A stretch of DNA of 64,000 bases, from NCBI GenBank assembly GCA_033762075.1, contig JANRLY010000035.1, positions 38,964 through 102,963 on the forward strand, read 5' to 3'. Shown here in pieces: positions 17,873 through 25,629 of the stretch (positions are counted from its first letter, which is position 1; the number at the start of each line of letters is the position of its first letter). The notes below the pieces were generated by a model. That model ran no database searches and was not told the DNA's origin. It saw only the letters and a list, made by a program, of their open reading frames with translations. The position numbers were made by a program, and so were the translations under genes. The stretch comes from VFKI01 sp033762075. Its GTDB lineage: Bacteria; Pseudomonadota; Gammaproteobacteria; DSM-16500.

Positions 17873-18492
17873 CGCAGAAAAAAAAGGTTCGATTTAATTT
17901 GCCAATCATTGAAGAAGAAATTGTTTCGGATACCTATTTCAATTTTAATGCGCTCGAAGATAAAGAAGAAAAAATGGCAGAAAGCCCAAGGTGTCAATTT
18001 TTTTATTATCATAAGCATGAGAGAACATTTGAAATCGGTTACGTTTCTATTTCAGCATTAGAAGACACAATTAATCAACAATTAAAAGAAGGTTATTTGC
18101 AAATCAATCTTATTGAGATATTTGATGTTTGTCTAGAAGAAGGTGAAAGAGGTGTGGCACAAAAATTGAAATCGATGTGTGTGCATAAATTTAATAAAAC
18201 CCATCGAGAAATTAAAATATTATATAGCTTCGTTGCAATCATAACATCCACATTTTTTGCATACTTTAATATCACTAGTGAAGATGAAACGCTAACCAAA
18301 AAAATTCTTTACACATGTGTTGAGAGTTTGTTAATAGGGTTATTCATGGCAGGTTTGCATTATTGCGATAAAAAGATAACACTCAATAAGATTCATGAAG
18401 TTTTTGCAAGACACGAACGTGAAATAATGGCAGCATTTCTACAATATCAAAATCAACTTGACGAAGAAAAAATCTTAAACAGCCTCGCGTGA
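17866..18492 (+). CDS. unknown protein with two membrane segments and a KKVRF N-terminus
   Basis: This 208-residue protein matches no family I recognise. The N-terminus reads AQKKKVRFNLP, followed by acidic residues. Two hydrophobic segments lie near residues 117-135 (ILYSFVAIITSTFFAYFNI) and 146-165 (ILYTCVESLLIGLFMAGLHY), with charged ends facing the same side. It overlaps folC by 7 bases, so it may be co-transcribed, and its 3' end overlaps folKP by 40 bases on the other strand. KVRF fits the RVxF docking motif for eukaryotic protein phosphatase 1, but such a short match can arise by chance. Confidence 0.7.
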   Translation: MLAQKKKVRFNLPIIEEEIVSDTYFNFNALEDKEEKMAESPRCQFFYYHKHERTFEIGYVSISALEDTINQQLKEGYLQINLIEIFDVCLEEGERGVAQKLKSMCVHKFNKTHREIKILYSFVAIITSTFFAYFNITSEDETLTKKILYTCVESLLIGLFMAGLHYCDKKITLNKIHEVFARHEREIMAAFLQYQNQLDEEKILNSLA

Positions 18493-19778
18493 GTTTCAGT
18501 TTGATGCACGCGCAAATAATCCACTTGACGCAAATATTGTATTGAAAGCGCGGCCGTTTCAAGGTCGCGTTCAGAGAAGTTTTTCGGTGTAAAAATATCT
18601 AAAAATCGTTTGCGCGAATGACCCACTAACATGCGAGTACCTAACGATTGAAAACGAGTGATTTCTTGTATGAGCTGTAACGATTGTTGTGCGGTTTTAC
18701 CAAATCCAATACCTGGATCGAAAATGATATTCTCAGTAGGAATACCTTGTGCTTGAAGTGTTGCGATGCGTTGTTCTGCCCATTTTAAAATAATGTCAGT
18801 GGGATTTTCATTTTCGGGTAAAGTGACCGCGGGATTCACTGGAATACCTAGGTGATGCATGATCACAACATCACAATTTTTTTCAGCAATGATCTTTAAC
18901 ATAAAAGGATCTTCTAAGCCGCTGACATCATTAATCCAATCGACATCTAAATCCAATGCGCGTTCAGCGACGGAGGCGTGGCGAGTATCAATGCTGATTT
19001 TGACGGGCAACAAAAAGTTTTTTTTCTGTTGTGCTAATGCAATTAAAATGGGCTCAAGACGTTGCCATTCTGTTTCTGCATCAAGCTTAGTCGCTTTTGG
19101 ATTGGTTGCTTCAGCGCCGATATCAATGATTTCTGCACCAGTTTGAATTAAATGTTCAATGTGTTGCAGTGCTTCGTGCGCCGAATGAAACTGTCCGCCA
19201 TCAGAAAAAGAATTGGGTGTGACGTTGACAATGCCCATCAATTGCGGTGTATCAATTCGTTGTGCAATTTGACGCGTTCCAAAAAGTGCTTCGCCTGAAA
19301 ATCGCGAACCTAAAGGTTTTGATAATTGTGCTGCAGTTTTGTGTTTAATCGGATGCAACCAATTAGGTGCAATATCAGAGAGGGGCCATAAAGCAAAAGG
19401 GCGTGTGAGTAAATGCGAGTGCGGCACACATAATGTTTCCGTTTGAATGAGGGCATCATCATATGCTAATAAATCAATATCAATGACACGAGGCCCCCAT
19501 TTTTTTTCTTGCACACGCCCAATATTTTTTTCAGCAATTTTTAAATGATGTAAAATATCTTCTGGCGACAATGTGGTACGACAAAGCACTGCACAATTGA
19601 GAAAGGGTAAAGACCATTCATCGGGTGCATTATCAGGTGTTTGTGCTTCTGAAAGATATACAGGCGAAATTTTTTCAACGGTACATTCTGGAAATTGTTT
19701 GATGGCTGCGAGGGCAAGGCGTAAATACTGTAAGCGATCACCTAAATTCGACCCTAATCCTAAAATGATTTTACGCAT
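18453..19778 (-). CDS. folKP: fused HPPK-DHPS: hydroxymethyldihydropterin pyrophosphokinase / dihydropteroate synthase
   Basis: One 441-residue chain joins FolK (residues 1 to ~160: LGLGSNLGDRLQYLRLALAA, RVQEKKWGPRVIDIDLLAYDD, VPHSHLLTRPFALWPL) to FolP (from ~170: MGIVNVTPNSFSDGG, ISIDTRHASVAERAL, INDVSGLED, VIMHH, IIFDPGIGFGKT, VGHSRKRFL). It makes the pterin pyrophosphate and couples it to p-aminobenzoate. Separate genes are the rule in gammaproteobacteria. The usual ESTRPGA loop after IDIGA reads EATNPKA here. The open frame extends 22 codons upstream, but M23 begins the FolK fold, so the start is 19778. It overlaps folB by 8 bases. Confidence 0.93.
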   Translation of the reverse strand: MRKIILGLGSNLGDRLQYLRLALAAIKQFPECTVEKISPVYLSEAQTPDNAPDEWSLPFLNCAVLCRTTLSPEDILHHLKIAEKNIGRVQEKKWGPRVIDIDLLAYDDALIQTETLCVPHSHLLTRPFALWPLSDIAPNWLHPIKHKTAAQLSKPLGSRFSGEALFGTRQIAQRIDTPQLMGIVNVTPNSFSDGGQFHSAHEALQHIEHLIQTGAEIIDIGAEATNPKATKLDAETEWQRLEPILIALAQQKKNFLLPVKISIDTRHASVAERALDLDVDWINDVSGLEDPFMLKIIAEKNCDVVIMHHLGIPVNPAVTLPENENPTDIILKWAEQRIATLQAQGIPTENIIFDPGIGFGKTAQQSLQLIQEITRFQSLGTRMLVGHSRKRFLDIFTPKNFSERDLETAALSIQYLRQVDYLRVHQTETHARLFKIFSSSS

Positions 19779-20145
19779 GGCGATCACCGTAATGAAATGA
19801 AACACCACCGTGTAAACCTGGCACGTCAGGTTTTTTGGTGACACATACTTCGATCATTACAGAAGACGGCAAAAAAGATTGGATGATTTGATGTACTTCA
19901 GCCGTAAAATGTTCGAGCAAATGGAAAGAACGATTTTTAATTTGGTCGTGAAGGTATTCAGTGAGTGCTGCGTAACAAAATGTATCTTCGAGACGATCAG
20001 TGACGCACCCTTTGGGCTGCTCTGAAAAATGTAAATGGATGTCGAGCATAACTTGTTGCTTCGTGTCGCGTTCGCTTTTTGGCCATCCGAGGTGCACGGG
20101 AAGCTCTAAAGCGTTGAGTGTCATACGTGTAGATTTTTTTTTCAT
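19771..20145 (-). CDS. folB: dihydroneopterin aldolase (FolB family)
   Basis: FolB, 124 residues, cleaves dihydroneopterin to hydroxymethyldihydropterin for FolK, or epimerises it. Seen: LNALELPVHLGWPKSERDTKQQVMLDIHL, FCYAALTEYL and SFHLLEHFTAEVHQII (with the catalytic Glu), and VTKKPDVPGLHGGVSF. The VHLGW segment takes the place of the usual VhiGv-W stretch. It lies directly upstream of folKP in the same orientation. An internal ATG (residue 8) is a possible start. Confidence 0.88.
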   Translation of the reverse strand: MKKKSTRMTLNALELPVHLGWPKSERDTKQQVMLDIHLHFSEQPKGCVTDRLEDTFCYAALTEYLHDQIKNRSFHLLEHFTAEVHQIIQSFLPSSVMIEVCVTKKPDVPGLHGGVSFHYGDRHA

Positions 20146-20225
20146 ACCAATTACTCAGGAAAAAGTTGTGTACAGTGTCAGGCCAAGGATAATAGATTTC
20201 AATCTGGGCGGGAATAGATATAATA

Positions 20226-20332
20226 CCATCCCTTCCCTTCAAAACGGGAAGACACGCAAGCTTCCCCTATTGAAAACGGGAAGACACGCAAGCTTCCCCC
20301 TTTGAAAAAGGGGGATTGAGGGGGATTTTATA
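20226..20332. repeat. interspersed repeat with ccctttgaaaaaggggga wording
   Basis: Two near-identical 32-base units (aaaacgggaagacacgcaagcttcccc) precede ccctttgaaaaagggggat and tgaggggga. The element ends one codon before the ABC ATPase start, so it also supplies that gene's ribosome-binding context. The same family lies at 31266-31494 and 38440-38594 and has expanded in mnmG (9385-9580). Confidence 0.88.
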
Positions 20333-21262
20333 ATGCACGCGCTAGCAGTCGAAAATTTAACAAAAACTTATTCCACTGGGTTGACCGCTTTAAAGGGGAT
20401 CAACTTAACTGTCCCCAAAGGCGATTTTTTTGCATTGCTGGGAAAAAATGGCGCGGGCAAATCCACAACGATTGGGATTTTGTGTTCATTGGTCAATAAA
20501 ACCTCTGGCAAAGTCAGGGTGTTTGGCCATGACATGGATACCGAATTAGAAGCAGCGAAATCTTGCATTGGCGTGGTGCCACAAGAGTTCAACTTCAACC
20601 CCTTCGAAAAAATTTCTCAGATTGTCATTAATCAAGCGGGCTATTATGGTATCCCGCGTAAAATCGCCGAACAACGTGCAGAAATTTATTTAAAAAAATT
20701 GGGCTTATGGGAGAAACGCAATCAAATTGCTTTTCGCTTATCCGGTGGGATGAAGCGTCGTTTGATGATTGTGCGAGCTTTAATGAATGAGCCGCCTTTG
20801 TTGGTGCTCGATGAACCGACAGCAGGTGTTGACATTGAGTTGCGACATAGTCTTTGGAAGTTTTTGACTGAATTAAATGCGCGCGGCACAACAATTATTT
20901 TGACGACGCACTATCTTGAAGAAGCTGAGCATCTCTGTCGTAATGTTGCGATTATCGATCATGGTCATATTATAGAAAATGCGAACATGAAATCACTGAT
21001 CACCCGTTTGCACATTCAAACTGTGGTATTAGACATTGCAAGCCCGCTCGAACAAGCGCCAACACTCGATGGATTTTGTTGTCGCTTGATTGACAGCACT
21101 ACACTTGAGGTCGAATTAATTCACACACAAACTGCTAATGCATTATTTGCAGCGCTCACACAGCAAAATATTATTGTGACGAGCATGAGAAATAAAACAA
21201 ATCGTTTAGAAGAATTATTTGTGCATTTGACGGATGTAGCGGGTGGTAAGGAAAGTATTTAA
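20333..21262 (+). CDS. ABC-2 type transporter ATP-binding protein (YadG-like)
   Basis: ATPase of an exporter, 309 residues. It has Walker A GKNGAGKSTT, Q-loop VPQEFNFNPFE, signature LSGGMKRR, Walker B LLVLDEPTAGVD and the H-loop LTTHYLEEAEH. Length and sequence are close to E. coli YadG (308). Its partner permease follows after a 103-base gap that contains a palindromic repeat. Substrate unknown. Confidence 0.92.
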   Translation: MHALAVENLTKTYSTGLTALKGINLTVPKGDFFALLGKNGAGKSTTIGILCSLVNKTSGKVRVFGHDMDTELEAAKSCIGVVPQEFNFNPFEKISQIVINQAGYYGIPRKIAEQRAEIYLKKLGLWEKRNQIAFRLSGGMKRRLMIVRALMNEPPLLVLDEPTAGVDIELRHSLWKFLTELNARGTTIILTTHYLEEAEHLCRNVAIIDHGHIIENANMKSLITRLHIQTVVLDIASPLEQAPTLDGFCCRLIDSTTLEVELIHTQTANALFAALTQQNIIVTSMRNKTNRLEELFVHLTDVAGGKESI

Positions 21263-21264
21263 TG

Positions 21265-21323
21265 ATTGTCATTCCCGCCAGAGTTTACCCCTGTGTGCTT
21301 TAAGCAGGGGCCGGAATGACAAT
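21265..21323. repeat. palindromic repeat between ABC ATPase and permease genes
   Basis: attgtcattcc (21265-21275) and its reverse complement (21313-21323) bound an inner ccctg/cagggg pair. It lies inside what should be one operon and could act as an mRNA stability or attenuation hairpin. Confidence 0.75.
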
Positions 21324-21365
21324 AAGTAGACATACGAATCACGCTGCAACTAAAGGTAAATTGAC

Positions 21366-22133
21366 ATGACTAAAAATTTAATTGCATTAAAAACGATTGT
21401 GACAAAAGAAATCACGCGCTTTATGCGTATTTGGACGCAAACACTATTGCCCCCAGCAATTACGATGACGTTATATTTTATTATTTTCGGCCATTTAATT
21501 GGTTCACAATTACGAGACGTGCATGGCTACAGTTACATGCAATTTATCGTGCCAGGTTTAACGATGATGACAATTATGACAAACGCTTACGCGAATACGT
21601 CTTCTTCTTTTTTTGGCGCAAAATTTTCGAGAAGTGTTGAGGAAATGTTAGTGTCGTCGATGCCGGGCTATCTCATTATGATTGGTTATATGATAGGTGG
21701 AGCGTTGCGTGGACTCTTGACGGGCACTATTGTATTACTGGTCTCAATGTTGTTCACGCATTTGCATGTTCACAATCTAGGAATTGTATTATTGATGGCG
21801 GTGCTAGCATCATTATTATTTTCGTTGGGCGGTTTCATTAATGCGATTTTCGCCAAAAAGTTTGACGATGTTTCTTTTGTGCCAACATTTATTTTGACGC
21901 CGCTGACTTATTTAGGCGGTGTCTTTTATTCTGTGCAACAACTTCCTGCCATGTGGCAATCGGTTTCGACATTGAATCCCATTTTAAATATCGTGGATAC
22001 GTTTCGTTATGGGATGTTAGGCATTTCAGATATTTCTCCTTATCGTGGTTTTTTGCTCATCAGTTTACTGTTTCTCATCATGATTGTCTGGTGTATGATG
22101 CTGCTTCGCAAAGGTACGGGTTTAAGGTCTTAA
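21366..22133 (+). CDS. ABC-2 type transporter permease (YadH-like)
   Basis: Integral membrane partner of the preceding ATPase, 255 residues with six hydrophobic segments, close to YadH (256). Features typical of ABC-2 permeases include YMQFIVPGLTMMTIMTNAY, FGAKFSRSVEEMLVSSMP and PLTYLGGVFYSVQQLP. Substrate unknown. Confidence 0.9.
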   Translation: MTKNLIALKTIVTKEITRFMRIWTQTLLPPAITMTLYFIIFGHLIGSQLRDVHGYSYMQFIVPGLTMMTIMTNAYANTSSSFFGAKFSRSVEEMLVSSMPGYLIMIGYMIGGALRGLLTGTIVLLVSMLFTHLHVHNLGIVLLMAVLASLLFSLGGFINAIFAKKFDDVSFVPTFILTPLTYLGGVFYSVQQLPAMWQSVSTLNPILNIVDTFRYGMLGISDISPYRGFLLISLLFLIMIVWCMMLLRKGTGLRS

Positions 22134-22157
22134 TTTTTTACAACAAGGAAGCTCTCC

Positions 22158-22484
22158 ATGCTAAAACAAATTCTTATTATTTTAGTATTAAGTATCGTCA
22201 TTATTTTTTTCATGCCTTACGCACAAATGGGTCTCAATTATTTAGTAGATGCGCACACATGGGTAGCGGATCACTTAAAAGATATTTTTGCAGGCGGTGA
22301 AGCAGGCAATATTATTCGTCAACTCATTGCATTATTTGTAGTCCCCGTTTTAGTTGCATTGGTTCCCGTGGTTCTTTATTGGTTAGCAAAACGTCATTGG
22401 TTTCCTTGGACCATGGAAATTATTTGGATTGTGTGGTTGTTGCAAGTTGCTGCAGTAGTTTTGTTGTATGCACCTGCGAAATAA
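22158..22484 (+). CDS. small membrane protein of unknown function
   Basis: A 108-residue protein with three hydrophobic segments (about residues 4-22, 58-78 and 86-104) and a short amphipathic stretch between the first two. aaggaag precedes the ATG. It follows the ABC permease by 24 bases in the same direction and begins a run of four unrecognised rightward genes. Confidence 0.75.
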   Translation: MLKQILIILVLSIVIIFFMPYAQMGLNYLVDAHTWVADHLKDIFAGGEAGNIIRQLIALFVVPVLVALVPVVLYWLAKRHWFPWTMEIIWIVWLLQVAAVVLLYAPAK

Positions 22485-22508
22485 ATCAAAAAAATGTAAG
22501 GATGAACA

Positions 22509-22856
22509 ATGAGCTATACTATTTTAAAATCAACAGCAATAGGCACGCTAATGGGCGCAGGCGCTTCCGCAAGCATCATTGGCCTTTTGGCGTACTTAAA
22601 TCCCCACAATGCAATTACTGATGGAGTGAGTTTACTCTTATGGAACTATTTATTTCCGGCGGGTGTGGTGATTGGTTGTATGTCGGGTTTAGCACATGGT
22701 TTCTTCGAACAAGATGAAGAAGAAAGGGAAGAGCGAGCTTTACTAGCGAACGAAAACTATAACGTTAATAATAATCACGCAGGATTTTTTTATGTAGGAA
22801 TACCTTCACCGGAAAAATCTGAAGTTGTTCTGGATCTGGCGCCGCAGATGGCTTGA
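22509..22856 (+). CDS. unknown membrane protein with acidic C-terminal tail
   Basis: A 115-residue protein. Two hydrophobic segments (IGTLMGAGASASIIGLLAYL and LLLWNYLFPAGVVIGCMSGL) are followed by a very acidic stretch EQDEEEREER and a polar tail. aaggatgaaca precedes the ATG. No family recognised. Its spacing to the flanking genes (24 and 9 bases) suggests co-transcription. Confidence 0.7.
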   Translation: MSYTILKSTAIGTLMGAGASASIIGLLAYLNPHNAITDGVSLLLWNYLFPAGVVIGCMSGLAHGFFEQDEEEREERALLANENYNVNNNHAGFFYVGIPSPEKSEVVLDLAPQMA

Positions 22857-22865
22857 GGATGGATC

Positions 22866-23453
22866 ATGTTTGTTAGAAAAGAAGAAAATAAAGAAACCAT
22901 TCGTCAAAGCATTAAAGAAAAAATGCATTGGTTAGCGACAGAGTTTAATGGCCTCAATGCACTGTTGATTCGTAATCGATATACCAAAGATAAATTTTCT
23001 GAATTTTGTGCTCATTTACATCGAGAGAAGTTACATCCCTATACCCTGGTCGATCGCATTGATGTTTTAAAAAGTAAAGATATGTTGTCTTTGCAGCAAC
23101 AGTTTCTTAATTTATTAAATGAACTTCCAGATCTACATGACCGCGTGATTCTTCATAAATTCTCAGCAATAGAAGGGGATTTAGATGTGCTGAAGTATCA
23201 TTACAATAAACTTGAAAAATTAAAAGCACCGCAAGAAGAAAAAGCAATTCATCAAGTAGACACAGTTGTAGCACTTCAAGAGCGTATCAAACAACTCGAA
23301 ATGGAAAATCAAGCATTGCATGAAGAAGTCAACCGTCTTCGTGCCCATGCCCATAATGAGGCACCACCAGCTTATGAAGTGGTTGAGGAAGAGAATGAAG
23401 ATCCGCGCCAGAGGCCACTTGCATGGATTCCTAAAAACTGGCTTGGGCATTGA
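22866..23453 (+). CDS. coiled-coil protein with PPAY motif, paralogue of the next gene
   Basis: A 195-residue soluble protein of no recognised family. A predominantly helical body leads to a leucine-zipper-like segment, VVALQERIKQLEMENQALHE, then an acidic tail containing PPAYEVVEE. The coiled coil aligns with YADLLARIEKLEIENQTMRK in the next gene, so the two are probably diverged duplicates. PPxY is a ligand for eukaryotic WW domains, but one copy proves nothing by itself. gaggatggatc precedes the ATG. Confidence 0.72.
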   Translation: MFVRKEENKETIRQSIKEKMHWLATEFNGLNALLIRNRYTKDKFSEFCAHLHREKLHPYTLVDRIDVLKSKDMLSLQQQFLNLLNELPDLHDRVILHKFSAIEGDLDVLKYHYNKLEKLKAPQEEKAIHQVDTVVALQERIKQLEMENQALHEEVNRLRAHAHNEAPPAYEVVEEENEDPRQRPLAWIPKNWLGH

Positions 23454-23476
23454 TAATGAAAAAAGGAAAAAATAAA

Positions 23477-24088
23477 ATGTACCCAAGAAACCCAGAGCAA
23501 CTTTTAAGAAGAAAAAAATTACTTGAGCTGAATATTCAGAGAGAAATGCTATTATTGAATGACACCTATAGAAAACTACGCCCATGTAACCATTGCGTGA
23601 CGACTATAGATATTTTTAACAGTGATTTAAATGTGAGGGGCTTAATCAATTTAAAGGATCCGTTAGAAATTCTCTGCGCAAATACTTTTGATGCACGATA
23701 TCTGTCTAAAATGTTTGATGATTTGAACAATTTCCCCATAAAAGTTAGAAGCAATGAAAATGAGTCACTACACTCGTGCATGAATGTCATATCTGCATGT
23801 TTAGATATTATCATTGAGGCCTACAAAGAACTCGACCAAATTGCAGACTTAATTCCACGTGATGAAATTGTACTTGAAGCAGGCCAATCGCAAAATGCGA
23901 ATGCATTTTTTGCGGATCGTGGTATGGAAGAAAAAATCGCACAACCTCAACCTAGCTATGCAGATCTTTTGGCACGTATCGAAAAACTTGAAATTGAAAA
24001 TCAAACGATGCGAAAGGAGTTAAATGAATTGCGATATGTTCCGGGCGAAGAACCAGAGCCGGATGTTGGATCTTCATTATCTCTATAA
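23477..24088 (+). CDS. coiled-coil protein, paralogue of the preceding gene
   Basis: A 203-residue protein with a basic N-terminus (RNPEQLLRRKKLLELN), helical middle, zipper LARIEKLEIENQTMRKELNEL and acidic proline-containing end. The frame opens at a TTG at 23450 and has an ATG at 23456, but the ATG at 23477 has aaggaaaaaataaa before it and is preferred. The layout (helical body, similar zipper, acidic tail) matches the gene just upstream. Function unknown. Confidence 0.7.
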   Translation: MYPRNPEQLLRRKKLLELNIQREMLLLNDTYRKLRPCNHCVTTIDIFNSDLNVRGLINLKDPLEILCANTFDARYLSKMFDDLNNFPIKVRSNENESLHSCMNVISACLDIIIEAYKELDQIADLIPRDEIVLEAGQSQNANAFFADRGMEEKIAQPQPSYADLLARIEKLEIENQTMRKELNELRYVPGEEPEPDVGSSLSL

Positions 24089-24199
24089 ATAAATCTAAAT
24101 TTGTCATTGCCCCGCAGCCTCGAGCTTGTCGAAGGGTGCGCGGGATGTCAGCATTGAGTTATACAATAACTTTCAAAAAAACAAAATGCGCGCAAAAAA

Positions 24200-24559
24200 T
24201 TATGCCAGCAGTGAACGATAGTCAATATGAAATAGTTTTTCGATGCGTTTTGCTATGGTGCGTCCAATCCTGCGTTTGCCATTCTCCATTTGAGAAATAT
24301 CAGACTGAGTGACACCAATTTTTTTCGCCATTTCGACCTGTGTCATTTCTTCGCGTGCGCGTATTCCTCGCATCAGTGCGCCGGGTCTTGTGTATTTTTT
24401 ATTGATTTCAGCAAAAACTACATCGGCGCTGACACTCTCTTCTCGGTCTGGCACACGGTATTTCTCTGCTATTTTGATAGGAAAAATATAAATAATACCC
24501 GCATGCTGCATGCGAATACTGTTGTGTTTAATAGGGTGCTTTTTCATGCGTGCCGACAT
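24200..24559 (-). CDS. HTH (XRE/HigA-like) antitoxin
   Basis: A 119-residue protein. The C-terminal Cro/C1-type helix-turn-helix is MTQVEMAKKIGVTQSDISQM, followed by ENGKRRIGRTIAKRIEKLF. It should bind the toxin and repress the pair's promoter. The frame extends to 24610, but GAGG six bases before the ATG at 24557-24559 marks the start. It overlaps the toxin gene by 32 bases. Toxin-first order fits HigBA. Confidence 0.82.
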   Translation of the reverse strand: MSARMKKHPIKHNSIRMQHAGIIYIFPIKIAEKYRVPDREESVSADVVFAEINKKYTRPGALMRGIRAREEMTQVEMAKKIGVTQSDISQMENGKRRIGRTIAKRIEKLFHIDYRSLLA

Positions 24560-24818
24560 AGTATACCTCGATGCTTCTTTCATGTTTCTTGACTTCCCAA
24601 CAGCAGACATATGTTGGGCTTCCCTTTTTTAAATGACAGTGCCTTTTGTCTTCTACTTTTCTGTTGTGTAATTTTCCATAGTTTGGCCAGTGTTTTCCTG
24701 GAAAAGGGCCATATACTCGCAAATTATCAATAAGGAGCTCAAGAATTGGCAAGATTCTTTTGTCCAGCTCAAGCGCCTGCCTTGTTGCCCGTTGGGTGAA
24801 TTTTACATTCCATACCAT
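24528..24818 (-). CDS. RelE/HigB-type toxin
   Basis: A 96-residue basic protein. MVWNVKFTQRATRQALELDK opens like a RelE/ParE-fold toxin. GPFPGKHWPNYGKLHN, then KRHCHLKKGSPTYVCCWEV, then YYVGTHEKAPY agree with the beta-sheet core that carries the basic residues and the final Tyr/His used for mRNA cleavage on ribosomes. The longer frame adds 47 codons of AT-rich sequence, so the start was set at 24818. It is translated before, and overlaps, the antitoxin. Activity is inferred. Confidence 0.75.
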   Translation of the reverse strand: MVWNVKFTQRATRQALELDKRILPILELLIDNLRVYGPFPGKHWPNYGKLHNRKVEDKRHCHLKKGSPTYVCCWEVKKHERSIEVYYVGTHEKAPY

Positions 24819-25629
24819 TAAGAATATACCTAAATTTGCAATATTGCAAATAATGCAATATACGTTGAAGGAACAATCAATCAGAAAGTGAATAAGCTTT
24901 AGAAGGTTGCGAATATGAATGGGTTTGGAGCGAATAGTTTTTGAGAGGCTTTGTGACAAAAACAGCCTATCATCGTCAGTTTTATTTCACAACCATTCAC
25001 TTTAACCATTTTATTTTTTCTAACAAAGTCTATTGAAAAAGTATTCATTCAAATTCATACTCCAACTCCGTTAAAACCTGAATGATTAAATCCGAAACGG
25101 GGAATCCTGATTCTCACCGTCGTCCCGCGTTTTTTTGTCATCCTTCGCTACGCTCAGGATGACAAAACTGAACGATGAAATCATTACAACACTTGATCGT
25201 AAAAATAGCGGTTATCGTGATGTGCTCATGGAAGTAAAAGAAAAAATATTCACATACTATCCGGAAGAAAAATCGCCGCAAGACAATCCCGCTCGTATTG
25301 AGGTGGCGCGTATTTAGCTGATCCGAGGGGCGACCGCCGGTCGGTCGCCCCTACAGAATATTTCGAACAACAATCGTTTCAACGTAAATATTCGTTTAAC
25401 CCGTTTTTGTAGGGGCGACTGGCAATCGCCCATTGCCCATATTACTGGGCGACCGTCGGTCGCCCTACAAAAAAATCGCACCACGAAATATTTGTTGTAA
25501 CTCATTGATTAAACATTAAATCAAGAAATCTCTATCTAAAGAGATATGCATTCGTGGTAATATATTTCTCTGCTTTGAAAAATGATTTTCATTAGTCACG
25601 CGGATTGATTTGGCAGAAGGATAAACAGG
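24819..25629. other. 811-base stretch without an intact gene
   Basis: Left part (24819-25120) is AT-rich and carries nothing I recognise beyond the toxin-antitoxin promoter area. At 25121-25165 a repeat fragment reads tttttgtcatccttcgctacg and ctcaggatgac. A 60-codon open frame (25135-25317) starts inside that repeat. Its last part, from MTKLNDEIITTLDRKNSGYR on, looks protein-like and may be the remnant of a gene. A REP-like block follows at 25319-25475. The sulfatase promoter should be within the last 100 bases. Confidence 0.6.
25319..25475. repeat. REP-like block of ggggcgaccg palindromes
   Basis: The palindrome ggggcgaccgccggtcggtc with gcccctac appears on the left (25325-25353). On the right are gtaggggcgactggcaatcg (25410-25429) and gggcgaccgtcggtcgccct (25447-25466). 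Two oppositely oriented units flank a short AT-rich centre, the usual arrangement of REP/BIME elements. Confidence 0.82.

Noticed and set aside
20368..20894. Minus-strand frames opposite the ABC ATPase gene
   Set aside because: The plus strand encodes a complete ABC ATPase with all motifs; the antisense frames have none.
21431..21640. Alternative-frame small proteins inside the ABC permease gene
   Set aside because: No start signal, and the permease frame explains the region.
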